DNA of 64,000 bases from Symbiodinium natans (Eukaryota; Sar; Dinophyceae; Suessiales; Symbiodiniaceae). The position numbers and the translations under genes are program-made. The notes under the pieces were generated by a model. That model was not told the origin of the DNA. It saw only the letters and a list, made by a program, of their open reading frames with translations, and searched no databases. Below, piece by piece: positions 28,305 to 39,300 of this stretch. The stretch's first letter is position 1; every line of letters begins with the position of its first letter. The DNA is taken from contig CAJNDS010000107.1 of NCBI GenBank assembly GCA_905221605.1, positions 1-64,000 of the forward strand, in the 5' to 3' direction.

Positions 28305-29970
28305 GAGTTGGCCATGGCAGACGCCCCCAGGCAATCCTTTGAACCGAGTGGTCCCGGCCACAGCCTGAGACTTTGCGTTGCTGACAGGTCAGGTTCCAAA
28401 ATGATTCGTTGATCGTATTCCCTTTCATTGAAAAAGCTGTTGAAGTTCCCAGCAAGATACTGGTAAGACTTGGTGATTTGCAGAGTGCCGCGTGCGCATT
28501 GCGACACTGCTTCTGGGTTAGGCATCGCAACTAAACGGTGATAGACTGACGTCCTAGTACCAGGCTGCAGGTTGCAGGAGTCGTCGGGATTACTTTGTGT
28601 CGTGGTGCTTTTGCAGGTTGAGCCGTTGCCGCAAAGCTCATGCCTCAGTACGCTCCGCTGCATTGTGTGGACTAACGCGGCTTTATGAGCACGCGCCGCC
28701 GTGGATAGTAAACATTTAGCGAGAAGTCCGTTGGGGTTCCAGGGGCGAGCTTGGCGGCTGCTCTGAGGCAACCCTTTGAAGCGGCTCAGCGCTGCCACCG
28801 CCTGAGTTCGTGAGCTCTATAGTTCACATGAGTGTCTCCTGCGAACCGGCACTGGAAGTGCAAGCTTACTGCGGGCGTCAGTGTCAGACAGATCGATGCT
28901 AGGCGCAGCGCAACCAGCACAACCTGTGCAAGAAGAAACTCAAAGAGATCGAGCATTTGAAGGCATGGGCACGGGGCAGCAGGGTTGAAGAGAGCGCGAC
29001 GGCCTGTCGCACGTGTTTGAGTATGTTTGACAGCAGCCACCTGCCGATGTGGACGAACCCATCACTTGTGCGTAGATCCCGCTACGGGCCAGAGGATAGA
29101 ACGTCCGGGATGCTCAAACCTATCTGCTGAACAGGAGGTGTTTGAAAAGAGGTCCTTGTTCTTTGTCATCGAAAATGAGTGGACGGTGCTGGTCTTCGCG
29201 AAAACTGCACGAATTCTTGCATGGCTTAGCCGCGTGCGTTTGTGATCTAGCGAGGTCGCTTGCAAGCTACTTCTAGGTGTTTGAGTTGTTCCTTGCAGTT
29301 GCTTCATACTGTGTCACGGTTCTCGTTGACAAGTTGCGTTGTCGGTGCAGAAGCAAATCCAAAGATCCTGTCCAACAGCAATGTCACCCAGGGCCCGGAG
29401 TCATGCAAGTAGGATTGTGGCTCGCAACTTGGGCAACATCATTTCAAAGAGCTGGATCAGTGGCCACTGAAACTCTGCGAGCGTGTTGTAACAAAACCAT
29501 AAGCCCGAGCCGCGTGAGACGTTCGGGTCGGAATGTTGAGCGAAGGCGCTTTCAGCGCTCACTCCGGCCCAGGAGCTCAAGCAGTGACCTCAAACCTGCC
29601 ACAGCATTCGTCGTTCCCTTCACAACGCTTCGCTTAGGTTGCGCCGTGCCCCGGAACTCATGGCCAAGAAGCAGTACCTGGAGCGCTTGGCCGAGGCGCG
29701 CCTGCGTCTCTGAACCTTTCCTGTCTGCGACACCTGGGTTCCACCTGGGAAGCGTCCATGTGCATTTGCCACTTCGTTGGCCTTCTCCACGGAAGCCTGA
29801 AAACACAATGCCGTTTTTTTCAAACGCCCGCATCATTTACCCCGCATCATGTGCAACATTTCGCCTACTTCTGCCGCTCAAGTTTGCTTGGCCATGGTAG
29901 ATGTTCCCAGGCAATCCTTTGAGCCAAGTCACTTCGGCCACAGCCTGAGATTTTTGGTTGCTTGCCTGGC
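28305..29970. repeat. Tandem segmental duplication, unit 2 and start of a third
   Basis: Diverged second copy of 26390-28150, shortened by several indels. The block GGCAATCCTTTGA-CC with following CACAGCCTGAGA appears at 28330 and again at 29910, so a truncated third unit begins at about 29890. A short GGGGCTGGCT tandem run lies just to the right at 30327-30372. Confidence 0.7.
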
Positions 29971-31085
29971 TAGGCGACACGTTTCAGCGCCAAGAACAGC
30001 AGAATAGTCGCGCAGTCTTATTGCGCTGAAGGAGCTTCATTTCAGTTGTGAAGGCATGCGAGAACCGGGCAGCAGGGTAAAGCACGATGTCTTGGCACGG
30101 AGGCTGGGCAGCTACCTCCGACGTGCACACGTTGCCTGTGCATGAGTCAAACCATGGTCCAACAGGAATGTTTAGGAAGACACCTGTCCGTCAACAGGGT
30201 GGGAAGTATTCACGTAACTTAGACTTCTTCCTTGAGTGCTCCTACAGGTTCTTGGACCCTCGGACGGCAAATCCATGGGGGAAAAGCGTTGTTGCGTGGT
30301 ACCAAATGGGGCATTTCTGTTTGGAGGGGCTGGCTGGGCTGGCTGGGGCTGGCTGGGGCTGGCTGGGGCTGGCTTTCAGGCATGTTGAACGCTTGATCAC
30401 CTGCTCCCGGCGGCTTGAATCAGGAACGATGACGTACTTCGTGAGTGTGTCATCATCGTGTGCCATTTTGATGTTTTTTCTTTCCGGAAACCTGCACCGC
30501 CCCAGGTTTCCCTGGCTTCGCTTGGCTAGTGGCCAGCTGCTGATGATTCCAATTGACCGCTTTGAAATTTGAAAGGTCAACGGAGTCAAGGCTCGACGCT
30601 TGATAGCTTGGGAATCTCTCGTCCGAGAATCATATGCTGGATATGCTACAGTAGCTGCTGAAGTTATGCAGTCGTCCGGATATGGCCGAGGTTGTGGACC
30701 CAAGACAAACTGGGTACCTTTTCTGTCACAGTTGGGTCCTTGCTCCCCTTTTACGACAAGATGTCCCTGAGCATTAATTCCCAATCTACAACTCTAGCAG
30801 TTCTGATAGCAAGGACCTCTCGAAAAGGGATCCCTGCTGTACATAGCTCTCAGCACATGTGACTAGGCACTTGGCAACATCAGTAGTTAAGCAGTGTGTC
30901 ACAGCCAAGTATCAGCTTTTGAGGTGTGATTAAATTGCTCTTATCACAATTCCAGATTCCGACAAAACCGCACATCGTAAACTTTGCACATGCAAGTAAC
31001 GTTGTGGCTCCAATATGTTTCAAGCCGAACCCTCGCGATGCTAGCGCCCTGATTTGGACAGGAGCTCTTGCGCAAGAACGCTGCA
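29971..31085. other. Unannotated stretch
   Basis: Apart from the GGGGCTGGCT run near 30330-30372 nothing is recognisable. The 161- and 180-residue overlapping frames at 30.1-30.8 kb show no domain. Confidence 0.4.
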
Positions 31086-31089
31086 GGAG

Positions 31090-31203
31090 GGAGGAAAAAC
31101 ACCTTTGGGTATCGAAGCCGAAACCTTTGCACAGCAGAAAGAGGCGCAATTCGATGGCCTCGGGGGGAATTTCCTCGTGTTTCCAGAAGCAACGCGTAAG
31201 ACA
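31090..31203 (+). CDS. Exon-like segment, unrecognised
   Basis: One frame reads TPLGIEAETFAQQKEAQ followed by FDGLGGNFLVFPEATRK, a balanced, protein-like composition in contrast to the other frames. It ends next to a C-rich telomere-like tract. The family is not recognised and no partner exon was identified. Confidence 0.3.
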
Positions 31204-31205
31204 GT

Positions 31206-31288
31206 CCTAAACCCTAAAGCCTAGACCCTAGACCCTCAACCCTCAAACCTAAACCCTAAACCCTAAACCCTAGACCCTAAACCGTCCT
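31206..31288. repeat. Interstitial telomere-like repeats (CCCTAAA type)
   Basis: Degenerate CCCTAAA heptamers with CCCTAGA and CCCTCAA variants, the first such block in the right half of the window. Confidence 0.9.
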
Positions 31289-31289
31289 A

Positions 31290-32527
31290 ACTGCGAAGCA
31301 GATTCCAGCAATCCCCGGAGGATTCTGAGCTCTGTGGCTTTCTGAAGGGTTCTCGGCTGAAAGGCAAATCTCCCAGTCCAGATGCAGCAAGAACATGGGG
31401 GGTTCATGTAACACTCCAGGAAAGGGGGGTTCATGCAGGTTCAAGATGCTTCAGAAGGTCCCCCTCGCCACCCCACCAACTATGATCACAAATGTTTAGG
31501 CAACCTTGGGTGGTGTCTGAAGCTTCGGCAGAACCTGGCTACACTCACCCCACCCGAACCTTGTCGGATTTGGATAACATTAAGCTGGAACGACGCTGAA
31601 ACCTCGTCATGCAACTGCATTCTCGCATGCGAGCGAAGATCTGCAGCTTTTCAAGTGAATCAGACACAGAGTTGAACAGCAGGAGCTGACAGAACTCGCA
31701 GCAACATGAGACACCAACACCGACTCAGTTTTATGATCTTCAGTAGTAGGAATTCGACAGGATCCGTAGTCTTTGGAAAAGCTGGCTTTGATGCTCCAAG
31801 GCACATGCGGCAGTTCAGTCTGCTTCGCTTTCAGAATTCAGCTCGTGACGAAGCCCAAGAATGAACCCCCCAAATCTCATTGGTCCCGTGTTGATGCCAG
31901 GTTGAAGGTGCCTGGGTGGATTTTCTGCAGTTCGGGCACTGCGATGGGCCTTGGCGTAAGTCGCGAGGCCCGCACGCTGTTGGAGGGTGAAGCTTGCAAC
32001 TTGTAGACGGGCAACCTTCAACGGCTGCTTGATGCTGCGCAGGAGTCGGAAGTTACCACTGTCACTCCGCGATCTCCAAACGATTCTGCTGGCCACTCGG
32101 GGGTGTTCGAAGACGTTCGAAGATGTTCGAAGGTCCGAATGGATGCGCAACAGAAATCAACGCGAATAAGAGACCAGGGGAAATGGGAAACTGAGGCCAT
32201 GGGTTGCTGTTCTTCTGCTACAGCGGTGCAGACCTGAGTCGCCGAGCAATGCTACGAGTCTAGGAAAGTTCTATGAGCGTTGTGTGGCTTTGCCATTTCC
32301 CGAAGTAAGCTCCTTCTGCAGTGCGAAAGTCAGGTCCAGAAGACTCATTCGCTCACAGGCGTGAGAGCGCTGCTGAAGAGTTTGGCGAATGGAGTTTAAG
32401 CCTTGCTTTGCGTGATCGCAGCTGGCCATGTTTTGATGCGTTCTTAACTAGCTTGTACGAGGCTCCGAGAGCTGTGTTGCTTCTGCCACGCCTGATTCGA
32501 GCTCGTGGTATTATGGCACCTTGATCC
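31290..32527. other. Unannotated stretch
   Basis: No recognisable domain or RNA motif. A short GTTCGAAGATGTTCGAAG repeat occurs at about 32104-32133. Confidence 0.4.
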
Positions 32528-32528
32528 C

Positions 32529-32645
32529 TACCTAAACCCTAAACCCTAAACCCTAAACCCTAAACCCTAAACCCTGAACCCTGAACCCTAAACCCTAAAC
32601 CCTAAACCCTAAACCCAAAACCCTGGACCCTCAACCCTGGACCCT
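32529..32645. repeat. Interstitial telomere-like repeats (CCCTAAA)n
   Basis: Nearly perfect CCCTAAA heptamers with a few CCCTGAA and CCCTGGA variants. Confidence 0.93.
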
Positions 32646-32773
32646 TGAAGCGTTGGATGTTGTGAAGGTCTGGCGGATTCCTGCTCCTTCGATTCGGTGC
32701 CACGTCTTTCGAGCACGTCGGTCGACACAAAGGAGCGCTCCAGAGCTTCTGAGCTTTTAAGGGGGTTTAGGCT

Positions 32774-32874
32774 GGGATGTCTTCCCCTATACTAACAGTC
32801 CTCAATAGAGATTTTAGTATTCCTTATTTTTTTATCCCTAAAAAAGGACAGTTCGTATTCGGGGCAACATCCCC
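32774..32874. mobile_element. Introner/MITE-like palindromic element, copy A
   Basis: Starts GGGATGTCTTCCCCTATACT and continues AACAGTCCT; ends AGGACAGTTCGTATTC then GGGGCAACATCCCC. The two arms are reverse complements, and the centre is AT-rich (TTTTAGTATTCC). It lies a few bases upstream of a coding-looking segment at 32893. Confidence 0.8.
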
Positions 32875-32892
32875 AAGGTCTAGGGTTTAATC

Positions 32893-32986
32893 GCAACCAA
32901 CGGGAGAGGCTCGCCATGATGGATGAAGATCCCGAAGATCCAGAAAGCCCAGAGAACCGGAGTGAATTCAAGAGTGAGCAATCCTA
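32893..32986 (+). CDS. Candidate terminal exon, acidic C-terminus
   Basis: One frame reads RNQRERLAMMDEDPEDPE then SPENRSEFKSEQS and a TAA stop at about 32984-32986. The acidic, Pro/Glu-rich composition is protein-like. An upstream acceptor could lie within or just after the palindromic element. Family unknown. Confidence 0.35.
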
Positions 32987-33059
32987 AAGCAACCATAGCA
33001 GCCGAAGACTGAGAGCTGGCCAGGCACTTCGTCCACAACTCCCACCGACTGCGTTGCCT

Positions 33060-35640
33060 TCCAAGGCGAATGAAGGCGAGTTAACAAGGGAGAAGGCTTT
33101 TTCTTGAGCCTTTCTGTTTGGCAAACAAAGCACGGCCCTCCATGTCTATGACCAGGTCCTTGCTTGTCAGAGGGTCTCGAGACTTGCAACACTGCGCCGC
33201 ACTTCCAGGCATCCTTGGGATCGGGAGGGGGTGGTGAGTTTACAAGAGAAGTTGAGGGGGGGCGCGGGGAAGGGGGTTTGCAGGCCCCTACAGCGGGCAG
33301 GACAGAAGATGACGGCGGCGCGCTGAGTAGACCGGCCAGGGTGTCGGTCTTTGTGCCGGTGGATGTCGGAGAGCGTTTTCTGTCCAAAATGTTTGAGGAA
33401 GTCGCTTTCTGCTCCAGGGCGTCCAGCCCGGGCCCGGGAGAAGGAGACCTTCAGTGAAGCCTCTGGAGACCCGCGAAGCAGCGGCTTGTGTTTTCTTTCA
33501 TCGATTTTGGCCCTCTTAGGCTGGAACGGTCCCAACTCCTGCGCCTTCCAGTAGAAGCTCCACTGCCAGGGCACTCAACAGAAGCGGAAGTGCTTTCTTT
33601 GGTTCTTTTTGGGAGGGGAGATGTAAAGTTTTTCTCTCGAACTCCGGACTTTCTTCACTTCTCCAGGCGTGTGCTGCTGGGAGCCGTGGAGATTCGCGAC
33701 AGGCGCCCTGACTGGCTATTGTGGCTGTTGTGTCGCTGGGCATCGGAAGTGTGGATGACGCGGGCAGCGCAGGTGGCTGGAGCCCAACGTGGAGCTCTGC
33801 TGCGAGATACGCCTCTTCCAGTCCGGGGACCTTGGGAGAGGTCTTGGAGAGACACTGTGAATCCGGAAGGATCAAGATCGGCTCTTTTAGGTTTTTCGAC
33901 CATCGGGACATTGTGAAAGCGCTTCAGAGATTTGGGGGAACCCCTCGCGCGTGGGGGGGTAAGGAGGGAAAGAGGGAGGTTTTCACCTCCAGAAACCCAT
34001 CCAACACGCCGCCAGGGTCGGCGGATGTAACGGGCCTGCACTTCTAGTCCCAACCGTGTCAACCCAATGCCTGAAAACTGCATCTCTCAACACAGGAGTT
34101 CGCCCCCCGAGTTTGTTTTTTCTCTCCAGGCCACGGGCAGCCCTTACTTTGGCCCTGTTCCCGGAGTGCGGAGCCCGAGAGCGAAATGGGTTCTTTCGGG
34201 GCCTTTTCGTTTTGTTGGGGTTCTCGGTGCCCTTAGGGTTTTGGGATGGGGCTCCTTCCCTCAAGCTGCGCATTGAAGGGTTAGCCATCTATGCTGGAAT
34301 TTGTGGGTTTGTGTCAGATATGTTGGGCTGGAGGTCCTCCTACGCAGAGTCCAAAACGACAGCGGCCGTGAAGGGTGAGATCAAAGGCGCGGGGCTCCAG
34401 CCGCGGCCGCCATGTGCACCAGGGCAGAGTCGGGGTACGGGGCTTTTTCTTTTGGTGGCCCTTAAACCCTTAAGCCCTAAACCCGAAACCCTAAACCCTG
34501 AACCTCCAACTCAACACAAACCCCTGAAAGCAAAAGACCTTGAAAGACAGAGGTGGACATAGCTCCTCGTGGCTCTTCGGCGAGCAAGTGGCCTTCTCTG
34601 GAGACGCAGTGAGTGGCGCCCACAGACAAATGTAGGTCCGCTCCCTTTCGCTCAAGCACAGTAGAAGTTTCCCTCCCTCCCTGAAAGGATCCCTCAAAAG
34701 GTAGCCCGCATTCTTCGCCATGCTCTGGATTTGAGAGAAGTCTTTTCCCTTGACCTGGCGCCCTAAATCCCGAGGACTTCAGCCAGCTTCAAAAAGCCCC
34801 TTTCTTTGTGAAAAATCAGCCCGAGAGAAGCTAATTGACTCCCCACTTCGCTGCAGGGCAGGAGCGGAAGGCCGACGGCGGCTTGCAGGCACAGGTGCCG
34901 CTCACAGCCAAGAAGTGTGGGAAACCGGAGGGCAGTTGCTACGGAACACTCTTCTTTTCCCATGATTAGAGTTAGAGATGAATTTGAGATGACCGAATAA
35001 ATATGATGCTTGTTGTATCTTTATGTTAGACGACATCATGCTACATAGCATTTTGCCTGGCACGAGATGTCTCAGGGGCCGCACAGCCCGCGGTTTCCCA
35101 CCCTTTCCTTTGATCTTTTCCTTGTGGCGTCCGGTGAGGTGCTGCTGATAGAGAAGTCCTCGGGCGACAAGCTCGCCGACCGGCCCTTACTTTTGAAACA
35201 AAAAAGCGCTGGCGCGCCAACTCGACCGAGCTCCGAAGGCAGCTCTGTGTGCCCCTTCTCTTGTCCCTTAGGCTACGACGCACTTCCGCGTGCGTCCCTC
35301 GGAGATCTGATCGGCTTCAACTTCGGTGGCCTTCATGACGCAATATGACGCATGCTTTTGACCCTCCGAGTTCCTTTTTTTGTGACTCTGGGGGGGGGGG
35401 CATCAGGTGCCTACGGCCGGCGAGCGTCAGGAGGCTCTTTGGCCTCGACCTCGGGGCTCGTTCCTTTCGACCTGAGAGCTGAGCTGTCCAAGCAGCCGAT
35501 ACCAAGGTCCAGAGCAACTTTCACGACAAGGTTCAGAACCGGCTCTCTTTTTTGGTGTTTTTTTCTTTCTTCTTTCTGCCAGTCTTGCGAGAGTGCGCGG
35601 CTCTCTTTCACACCGGAATCAAGACGCCAGGGCTCCTAAG
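33060..35640 (+). CDS. Cluster of exon-like segments of unrecognised gene(s)
   Basis: Short open segments preceded by pyrimidine-AG and with protein-like composition are: about 33342-33410 (RVSVFVPVDVGERFLSKMF), 33668-33780 (VLLGAVEIRDRRPDWLLWLL), 34129-34190 (ATGSPYFGPVPGVRSPRAKW), 34262-34385 (LRIEGLAIYAGICGFVSDML), 34857-34960 (ERKADGGLQAQVPLTAKKCG), 35129-35180 (GEVLLIEKSSGDKLADRP), 35268-35347 (YDALPRASLGDLIGFNFGG) and 35408-35510 (SGLVPFDLRAELSKQPIPR). G-rich tracts follow some and C-rich tracts precede others, as in the better-supported genes to the right. I recognise no domain and cannot say how many genes are involved; boundaries are approximate. Confidence 0.3.
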
Positions 35641-35849
35641 TGGTCCGAGGTGGTCCTAGGGCAACAGAACGGCTGATGCCAGAACGCAAGATTGCTTTGG
35701 CTGCTGGGGGGAAGGGGGCTCAGCAAGCAGAGATGCTGACCTCGAGCCTTGGATGAACAGGCGAGTGGGCCACGTGTGTGTGGCTGCTGGTTGGGCTGGA
35801 ACCTTACACTCGGAGGACACTGAGATGCTCTGACTCTGCTGAGCGACTA

Positions 35850-35960
35850 CCCTAAACCCTAAACCCGAAACCCGAAACCCTAGACCTTAGACCCTAGACC
35901 CTAGACCCAAAACCCTGAACCTTGAACCTTTGAACCTTGGAACCTTGAATCCTGAACCCT
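35850..35960. repeat. CCCTAAA-type tract
   Basis: Degenerating telomere-like heptamers (CCCTAAA, CCCGAAA, CCCTAGA, CCTTGAA). Confidence 0.88.
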
Positions 35961-36236
35961 CTTGTGGTATGCTGGGCCTTCTTCCGGCCTTATCCGAAGC
36001 CGTCTTGCGCCTCAAAGCTTCTGCCGGATCCCCCCGTTAGCCTCATGCGGCGGAAACGAGGCCCCAAGATCTGCAAGCTTTGGAGCCTCCTGAACCTAAA
36101 CATCCCAACATCCCCATCCCCCACCCCCCCCCCGCTTAAGAGCCCAGCTCTGGCCAGGCCCGCCGGGCGCGTGCGGGCCGGGCCGGTGCTTCACTTGCGC
36201 GTCTTGCTTGTGTGGGCCCCAGGAGCTGCTCTAGGT

Positions 36237-36300
36237 CGGGTTTAGGGTTTAGGGTTTGGGGTTTGGGGTTTTGGGGTTTAGGGTTAGGGTTTCGGGTGCA
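36237..36300. repeat. TTTAGGG-type tract
   Basis: GGGTTTAGGG heptamers in G-rich orientation, directly after an exon-like GC-rich segment (36130-36236) that may be a 5' exon of the oxidoreductase gene. Confidence 0.88.
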
Positions 36301-36367
36301 GGGTGTTACACTGTCGGGGGTCAGAAGTGAGAAAAGTCAGCTTCTAAAGTTGTAGACAGCTTTCCAG

Positions 36368-39300
36368 GTTGGCGCTGCTCCTTGGTTTGGTGGCCTTGCC
36401 AGAGTCCTTGTCGTTGGTCCCCTCTCGCCCCGTGACAAAGAAGAAGGTGGTGGTCGTTGGCAGCTCGGACTCGGATTTCACAACCAGGAATCCAAAAACC
36501 CTAAACCCTAAACCCTAAACCCTGAGCCCTCAACCCTCAAGCCCCCGAGACTTGGAAATTATTAAGAACAATCCCAAACAGAAGCTCCTCGCAACTCCTC
36601 GAAACTTTCCCTGGACCAGAACCCTTCGTCATGTCAATAAACCCTAAACCCTAAACCCCAAACCCCAAACCCGCCAGAGGGAGAGAGCAAGACAGAGAGA
36701 GAGAGAGAGAGGAACGCCCCGCCAGTCCCTGCAGAGGTGGGGGCTTTGCCGGGCTCGCGGCGGCCCGGCGATTACGACACGACTTCGAGGTGACGCTGGT
36801 GGATGCCAAGGAGTGCCCTGGGACTTGCATTGGGATGTTCCCCCCTGATGCGAAGAGCTACTAAACAGTCCTTCATGGGGATTATAGTACCCCCTAAACC
36901 CTAAACCCCAAACCCTAAACCCCCCTCTACTCTGAGCTGGGCTGAGGTTCTTCGAGTTCTCCCCCGGGATGGTGCGGCCATACACGCAGCCGCAGCTGTA
37001 CAAGAAGCTGGTGATTGACTATCCCAGCTTGTGCAACAAGATGAAGGTGGCCTGGATTTGGGGAGCCGCCAAGAAGATCGACGAGAAGGAGGCAGATTTT
37101 TTCCCTGCAGTGCTGCACTCCATATGCACCGTGCTGCATTCTATTCGCCCTTTGAGGCGCGTACTTTCTCACCAGCCTTTCTTCTTGTATTTTAGGTGCT
37201 GGTGCAGCTCAGCAACACAAGCAAGAAGAATCCTCAGCTCCTGGCGCTGCCATACGCCCCTCGGCAGAGAAGTTGAAGCGGTCTCCTGCCAAAGCTTTCC
37301 CCACAACCCCAACCTAACCCTAATCAGACCCCTAGAAACAGCGTTTTTGCAGAAGCAGAAGAGGACTACTGCATCATCTCCGCCGGGTGCCACTACAGCA
37401 GCAACCTCTGGTACGCCTCTCTCCTGGGGTCCGGCTCCGACCAAAATCCGCGCATTCAGGGGGCGAGGGGGTGCATGGGGCATGTTTTGGGTGTAGGGTT
37501 TAGGGCTTAGGGCTTAGGGTTTTAGGGTTTTAGGGGGCGGCCTCCTTAAGGGTCGTAGAAAGTTAGTTCTTTGTTGCAGACCCATAAACCCTGGGCCACA
37601 AACGTCCCTAAACCCTTTGAAACAACACAACCAAAGCGAGTTCACAACGGGAAGGAAGGACCGTGAGCGGAGTTTGGAGGGCAGGCGAGAGCGGATTGAC
37701 AGCGAACCCTGGCTTCAGCCATTGCCTTTGCTATTTTTTTGGCTTTCTTCAGATCTCTACACAAATCTTTGGTTCTCTTTGTTTGGGGGCATATACTTGG
37801 GGGATCCACGGAACCTCTCCAAAAGGAACCAGACCATGATCTCTCTCAAAGCTCTCTCTCTCAAAGCTCTCTCTCTCTCTCTCTTTTTTGTTTTGTGAAG
37901 AGCTCAGGAGAACGCCAAGCTATCGGAGCTCGCCGCCCGGGGCGCGCACGTCGCCGTGATCGGCGCCGGCTATGTCGGTGTGCCTGGGATGTGATCTTTT
38001 TCAGAGAACCCCCCCCCAAAGCCTGAAACATCCTGAAACCTAAACCCATGTCTAAAGATGGCGTATTGTTTATTCCTTTTTGTTTTGCGGGTTTTGTTTT
38101 TGCTGTCGGTGCTGTTTCCTTGGGGAGTGAGTGAGCTGGCCCGCGCCCGCAGAAGAATTAACGCGCCCCCACACCTGTTCCTACGAAAATGTGGCACACT
38201 TTCCCCCGCCCCCGCTCTTTTCAGCTGTGCAAAACTTGCCTCCAGGAGTGTCATGCCATCACAGAACATTCCTTCAAGAGCCCACATTAAGCCGTTCAAT
38301 GGTTTCCCACTTTGTCCAAGCTTTGAAGCCAAATTTGGTCAGTCCGTGTTTTTCTTACCTCTTCAACCGGAATGTCGACGTTGTAAATGGTCAAAGATAT
38401 ACAAGCAAGAATTAACGAACATGGGGTAAATGGAGGTTTCCTATCTATTCAAAGAACAGAGACATGATCCCTATGTAACTAGCTAACGAGAGGAAATCGA
38501 TGTTTCCGGTTAGAACATTCAACACAGGGGTGGCTTTGCGAACGCTTAGAAGAAATCGAGGTTTTCCCGATGCTTTTGAAACTCCTGAGGGCATCGAGGT
38601 TTCCATCCAGGAGGGAAAGTTCTTTTTTTGGAAATATGGCTGAACATAGAGGTTTCCCATGAACATCTGGAAATGCAGAGGATGTCTTATGGCAGTCCAG
38701 AGAGACTCGCCCCGCACCCGCGCCCGTTGCGAACAACAAGGCGCACCCCGGCACCCACAGCAAAAGAACCCACAGCAGAAGAACCCCCCCCCCCCCCCCC
38801 CGCCCCCGCGCACTTGCAACAACAACTGAAGACCAAAAAGCGCTCTTGCCGTCACTCAGGTGGAGTATGCAGCCGAGCTGCGATACTACTACCCCAAGCT
38901 TCAGATTACCCTGGTGGGCAGCAACAGAGGTGTTTGCCCGTCCATGTGCCCGGGCGCCCGGAAGTACATTCAGCGCCACCTGCAGAAGAACAATATTACG
39001 AGCCTCGTCATGCCCAGGCCTCACATTTTTGTGAGCGTAGCTCCTATGGCCCCAGCTTGAGAGACATGCTGTGCGCCTCAGGACCATCTGTGGGACGCGC
39101 TACTCGGAGTTGAACGCCACGAGGTTCTGGAACAAGGTCGGGTGCTCGCCCCCGGACCGGGTCTTCAAAAGCGTGGGCATGCAGCCGCGCCTCTCCCTTT
39201 TTTTAGAAAAGGCAGTAAGTGGCAAGATTTTGAGGTTGTGCATTGGGCTGTTGGGGGGGGCCGGGTGGATGTTTTTTGATTTCCGCCTTCGCCAAGGCAC

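Noticed and set aside
36660-37003. Minus-strand frame of 119 residues over oxidoreductase exons
   Set aside because: Antisense shadow of exons 2-3, whose Rossmann motif is clear on the + strand.
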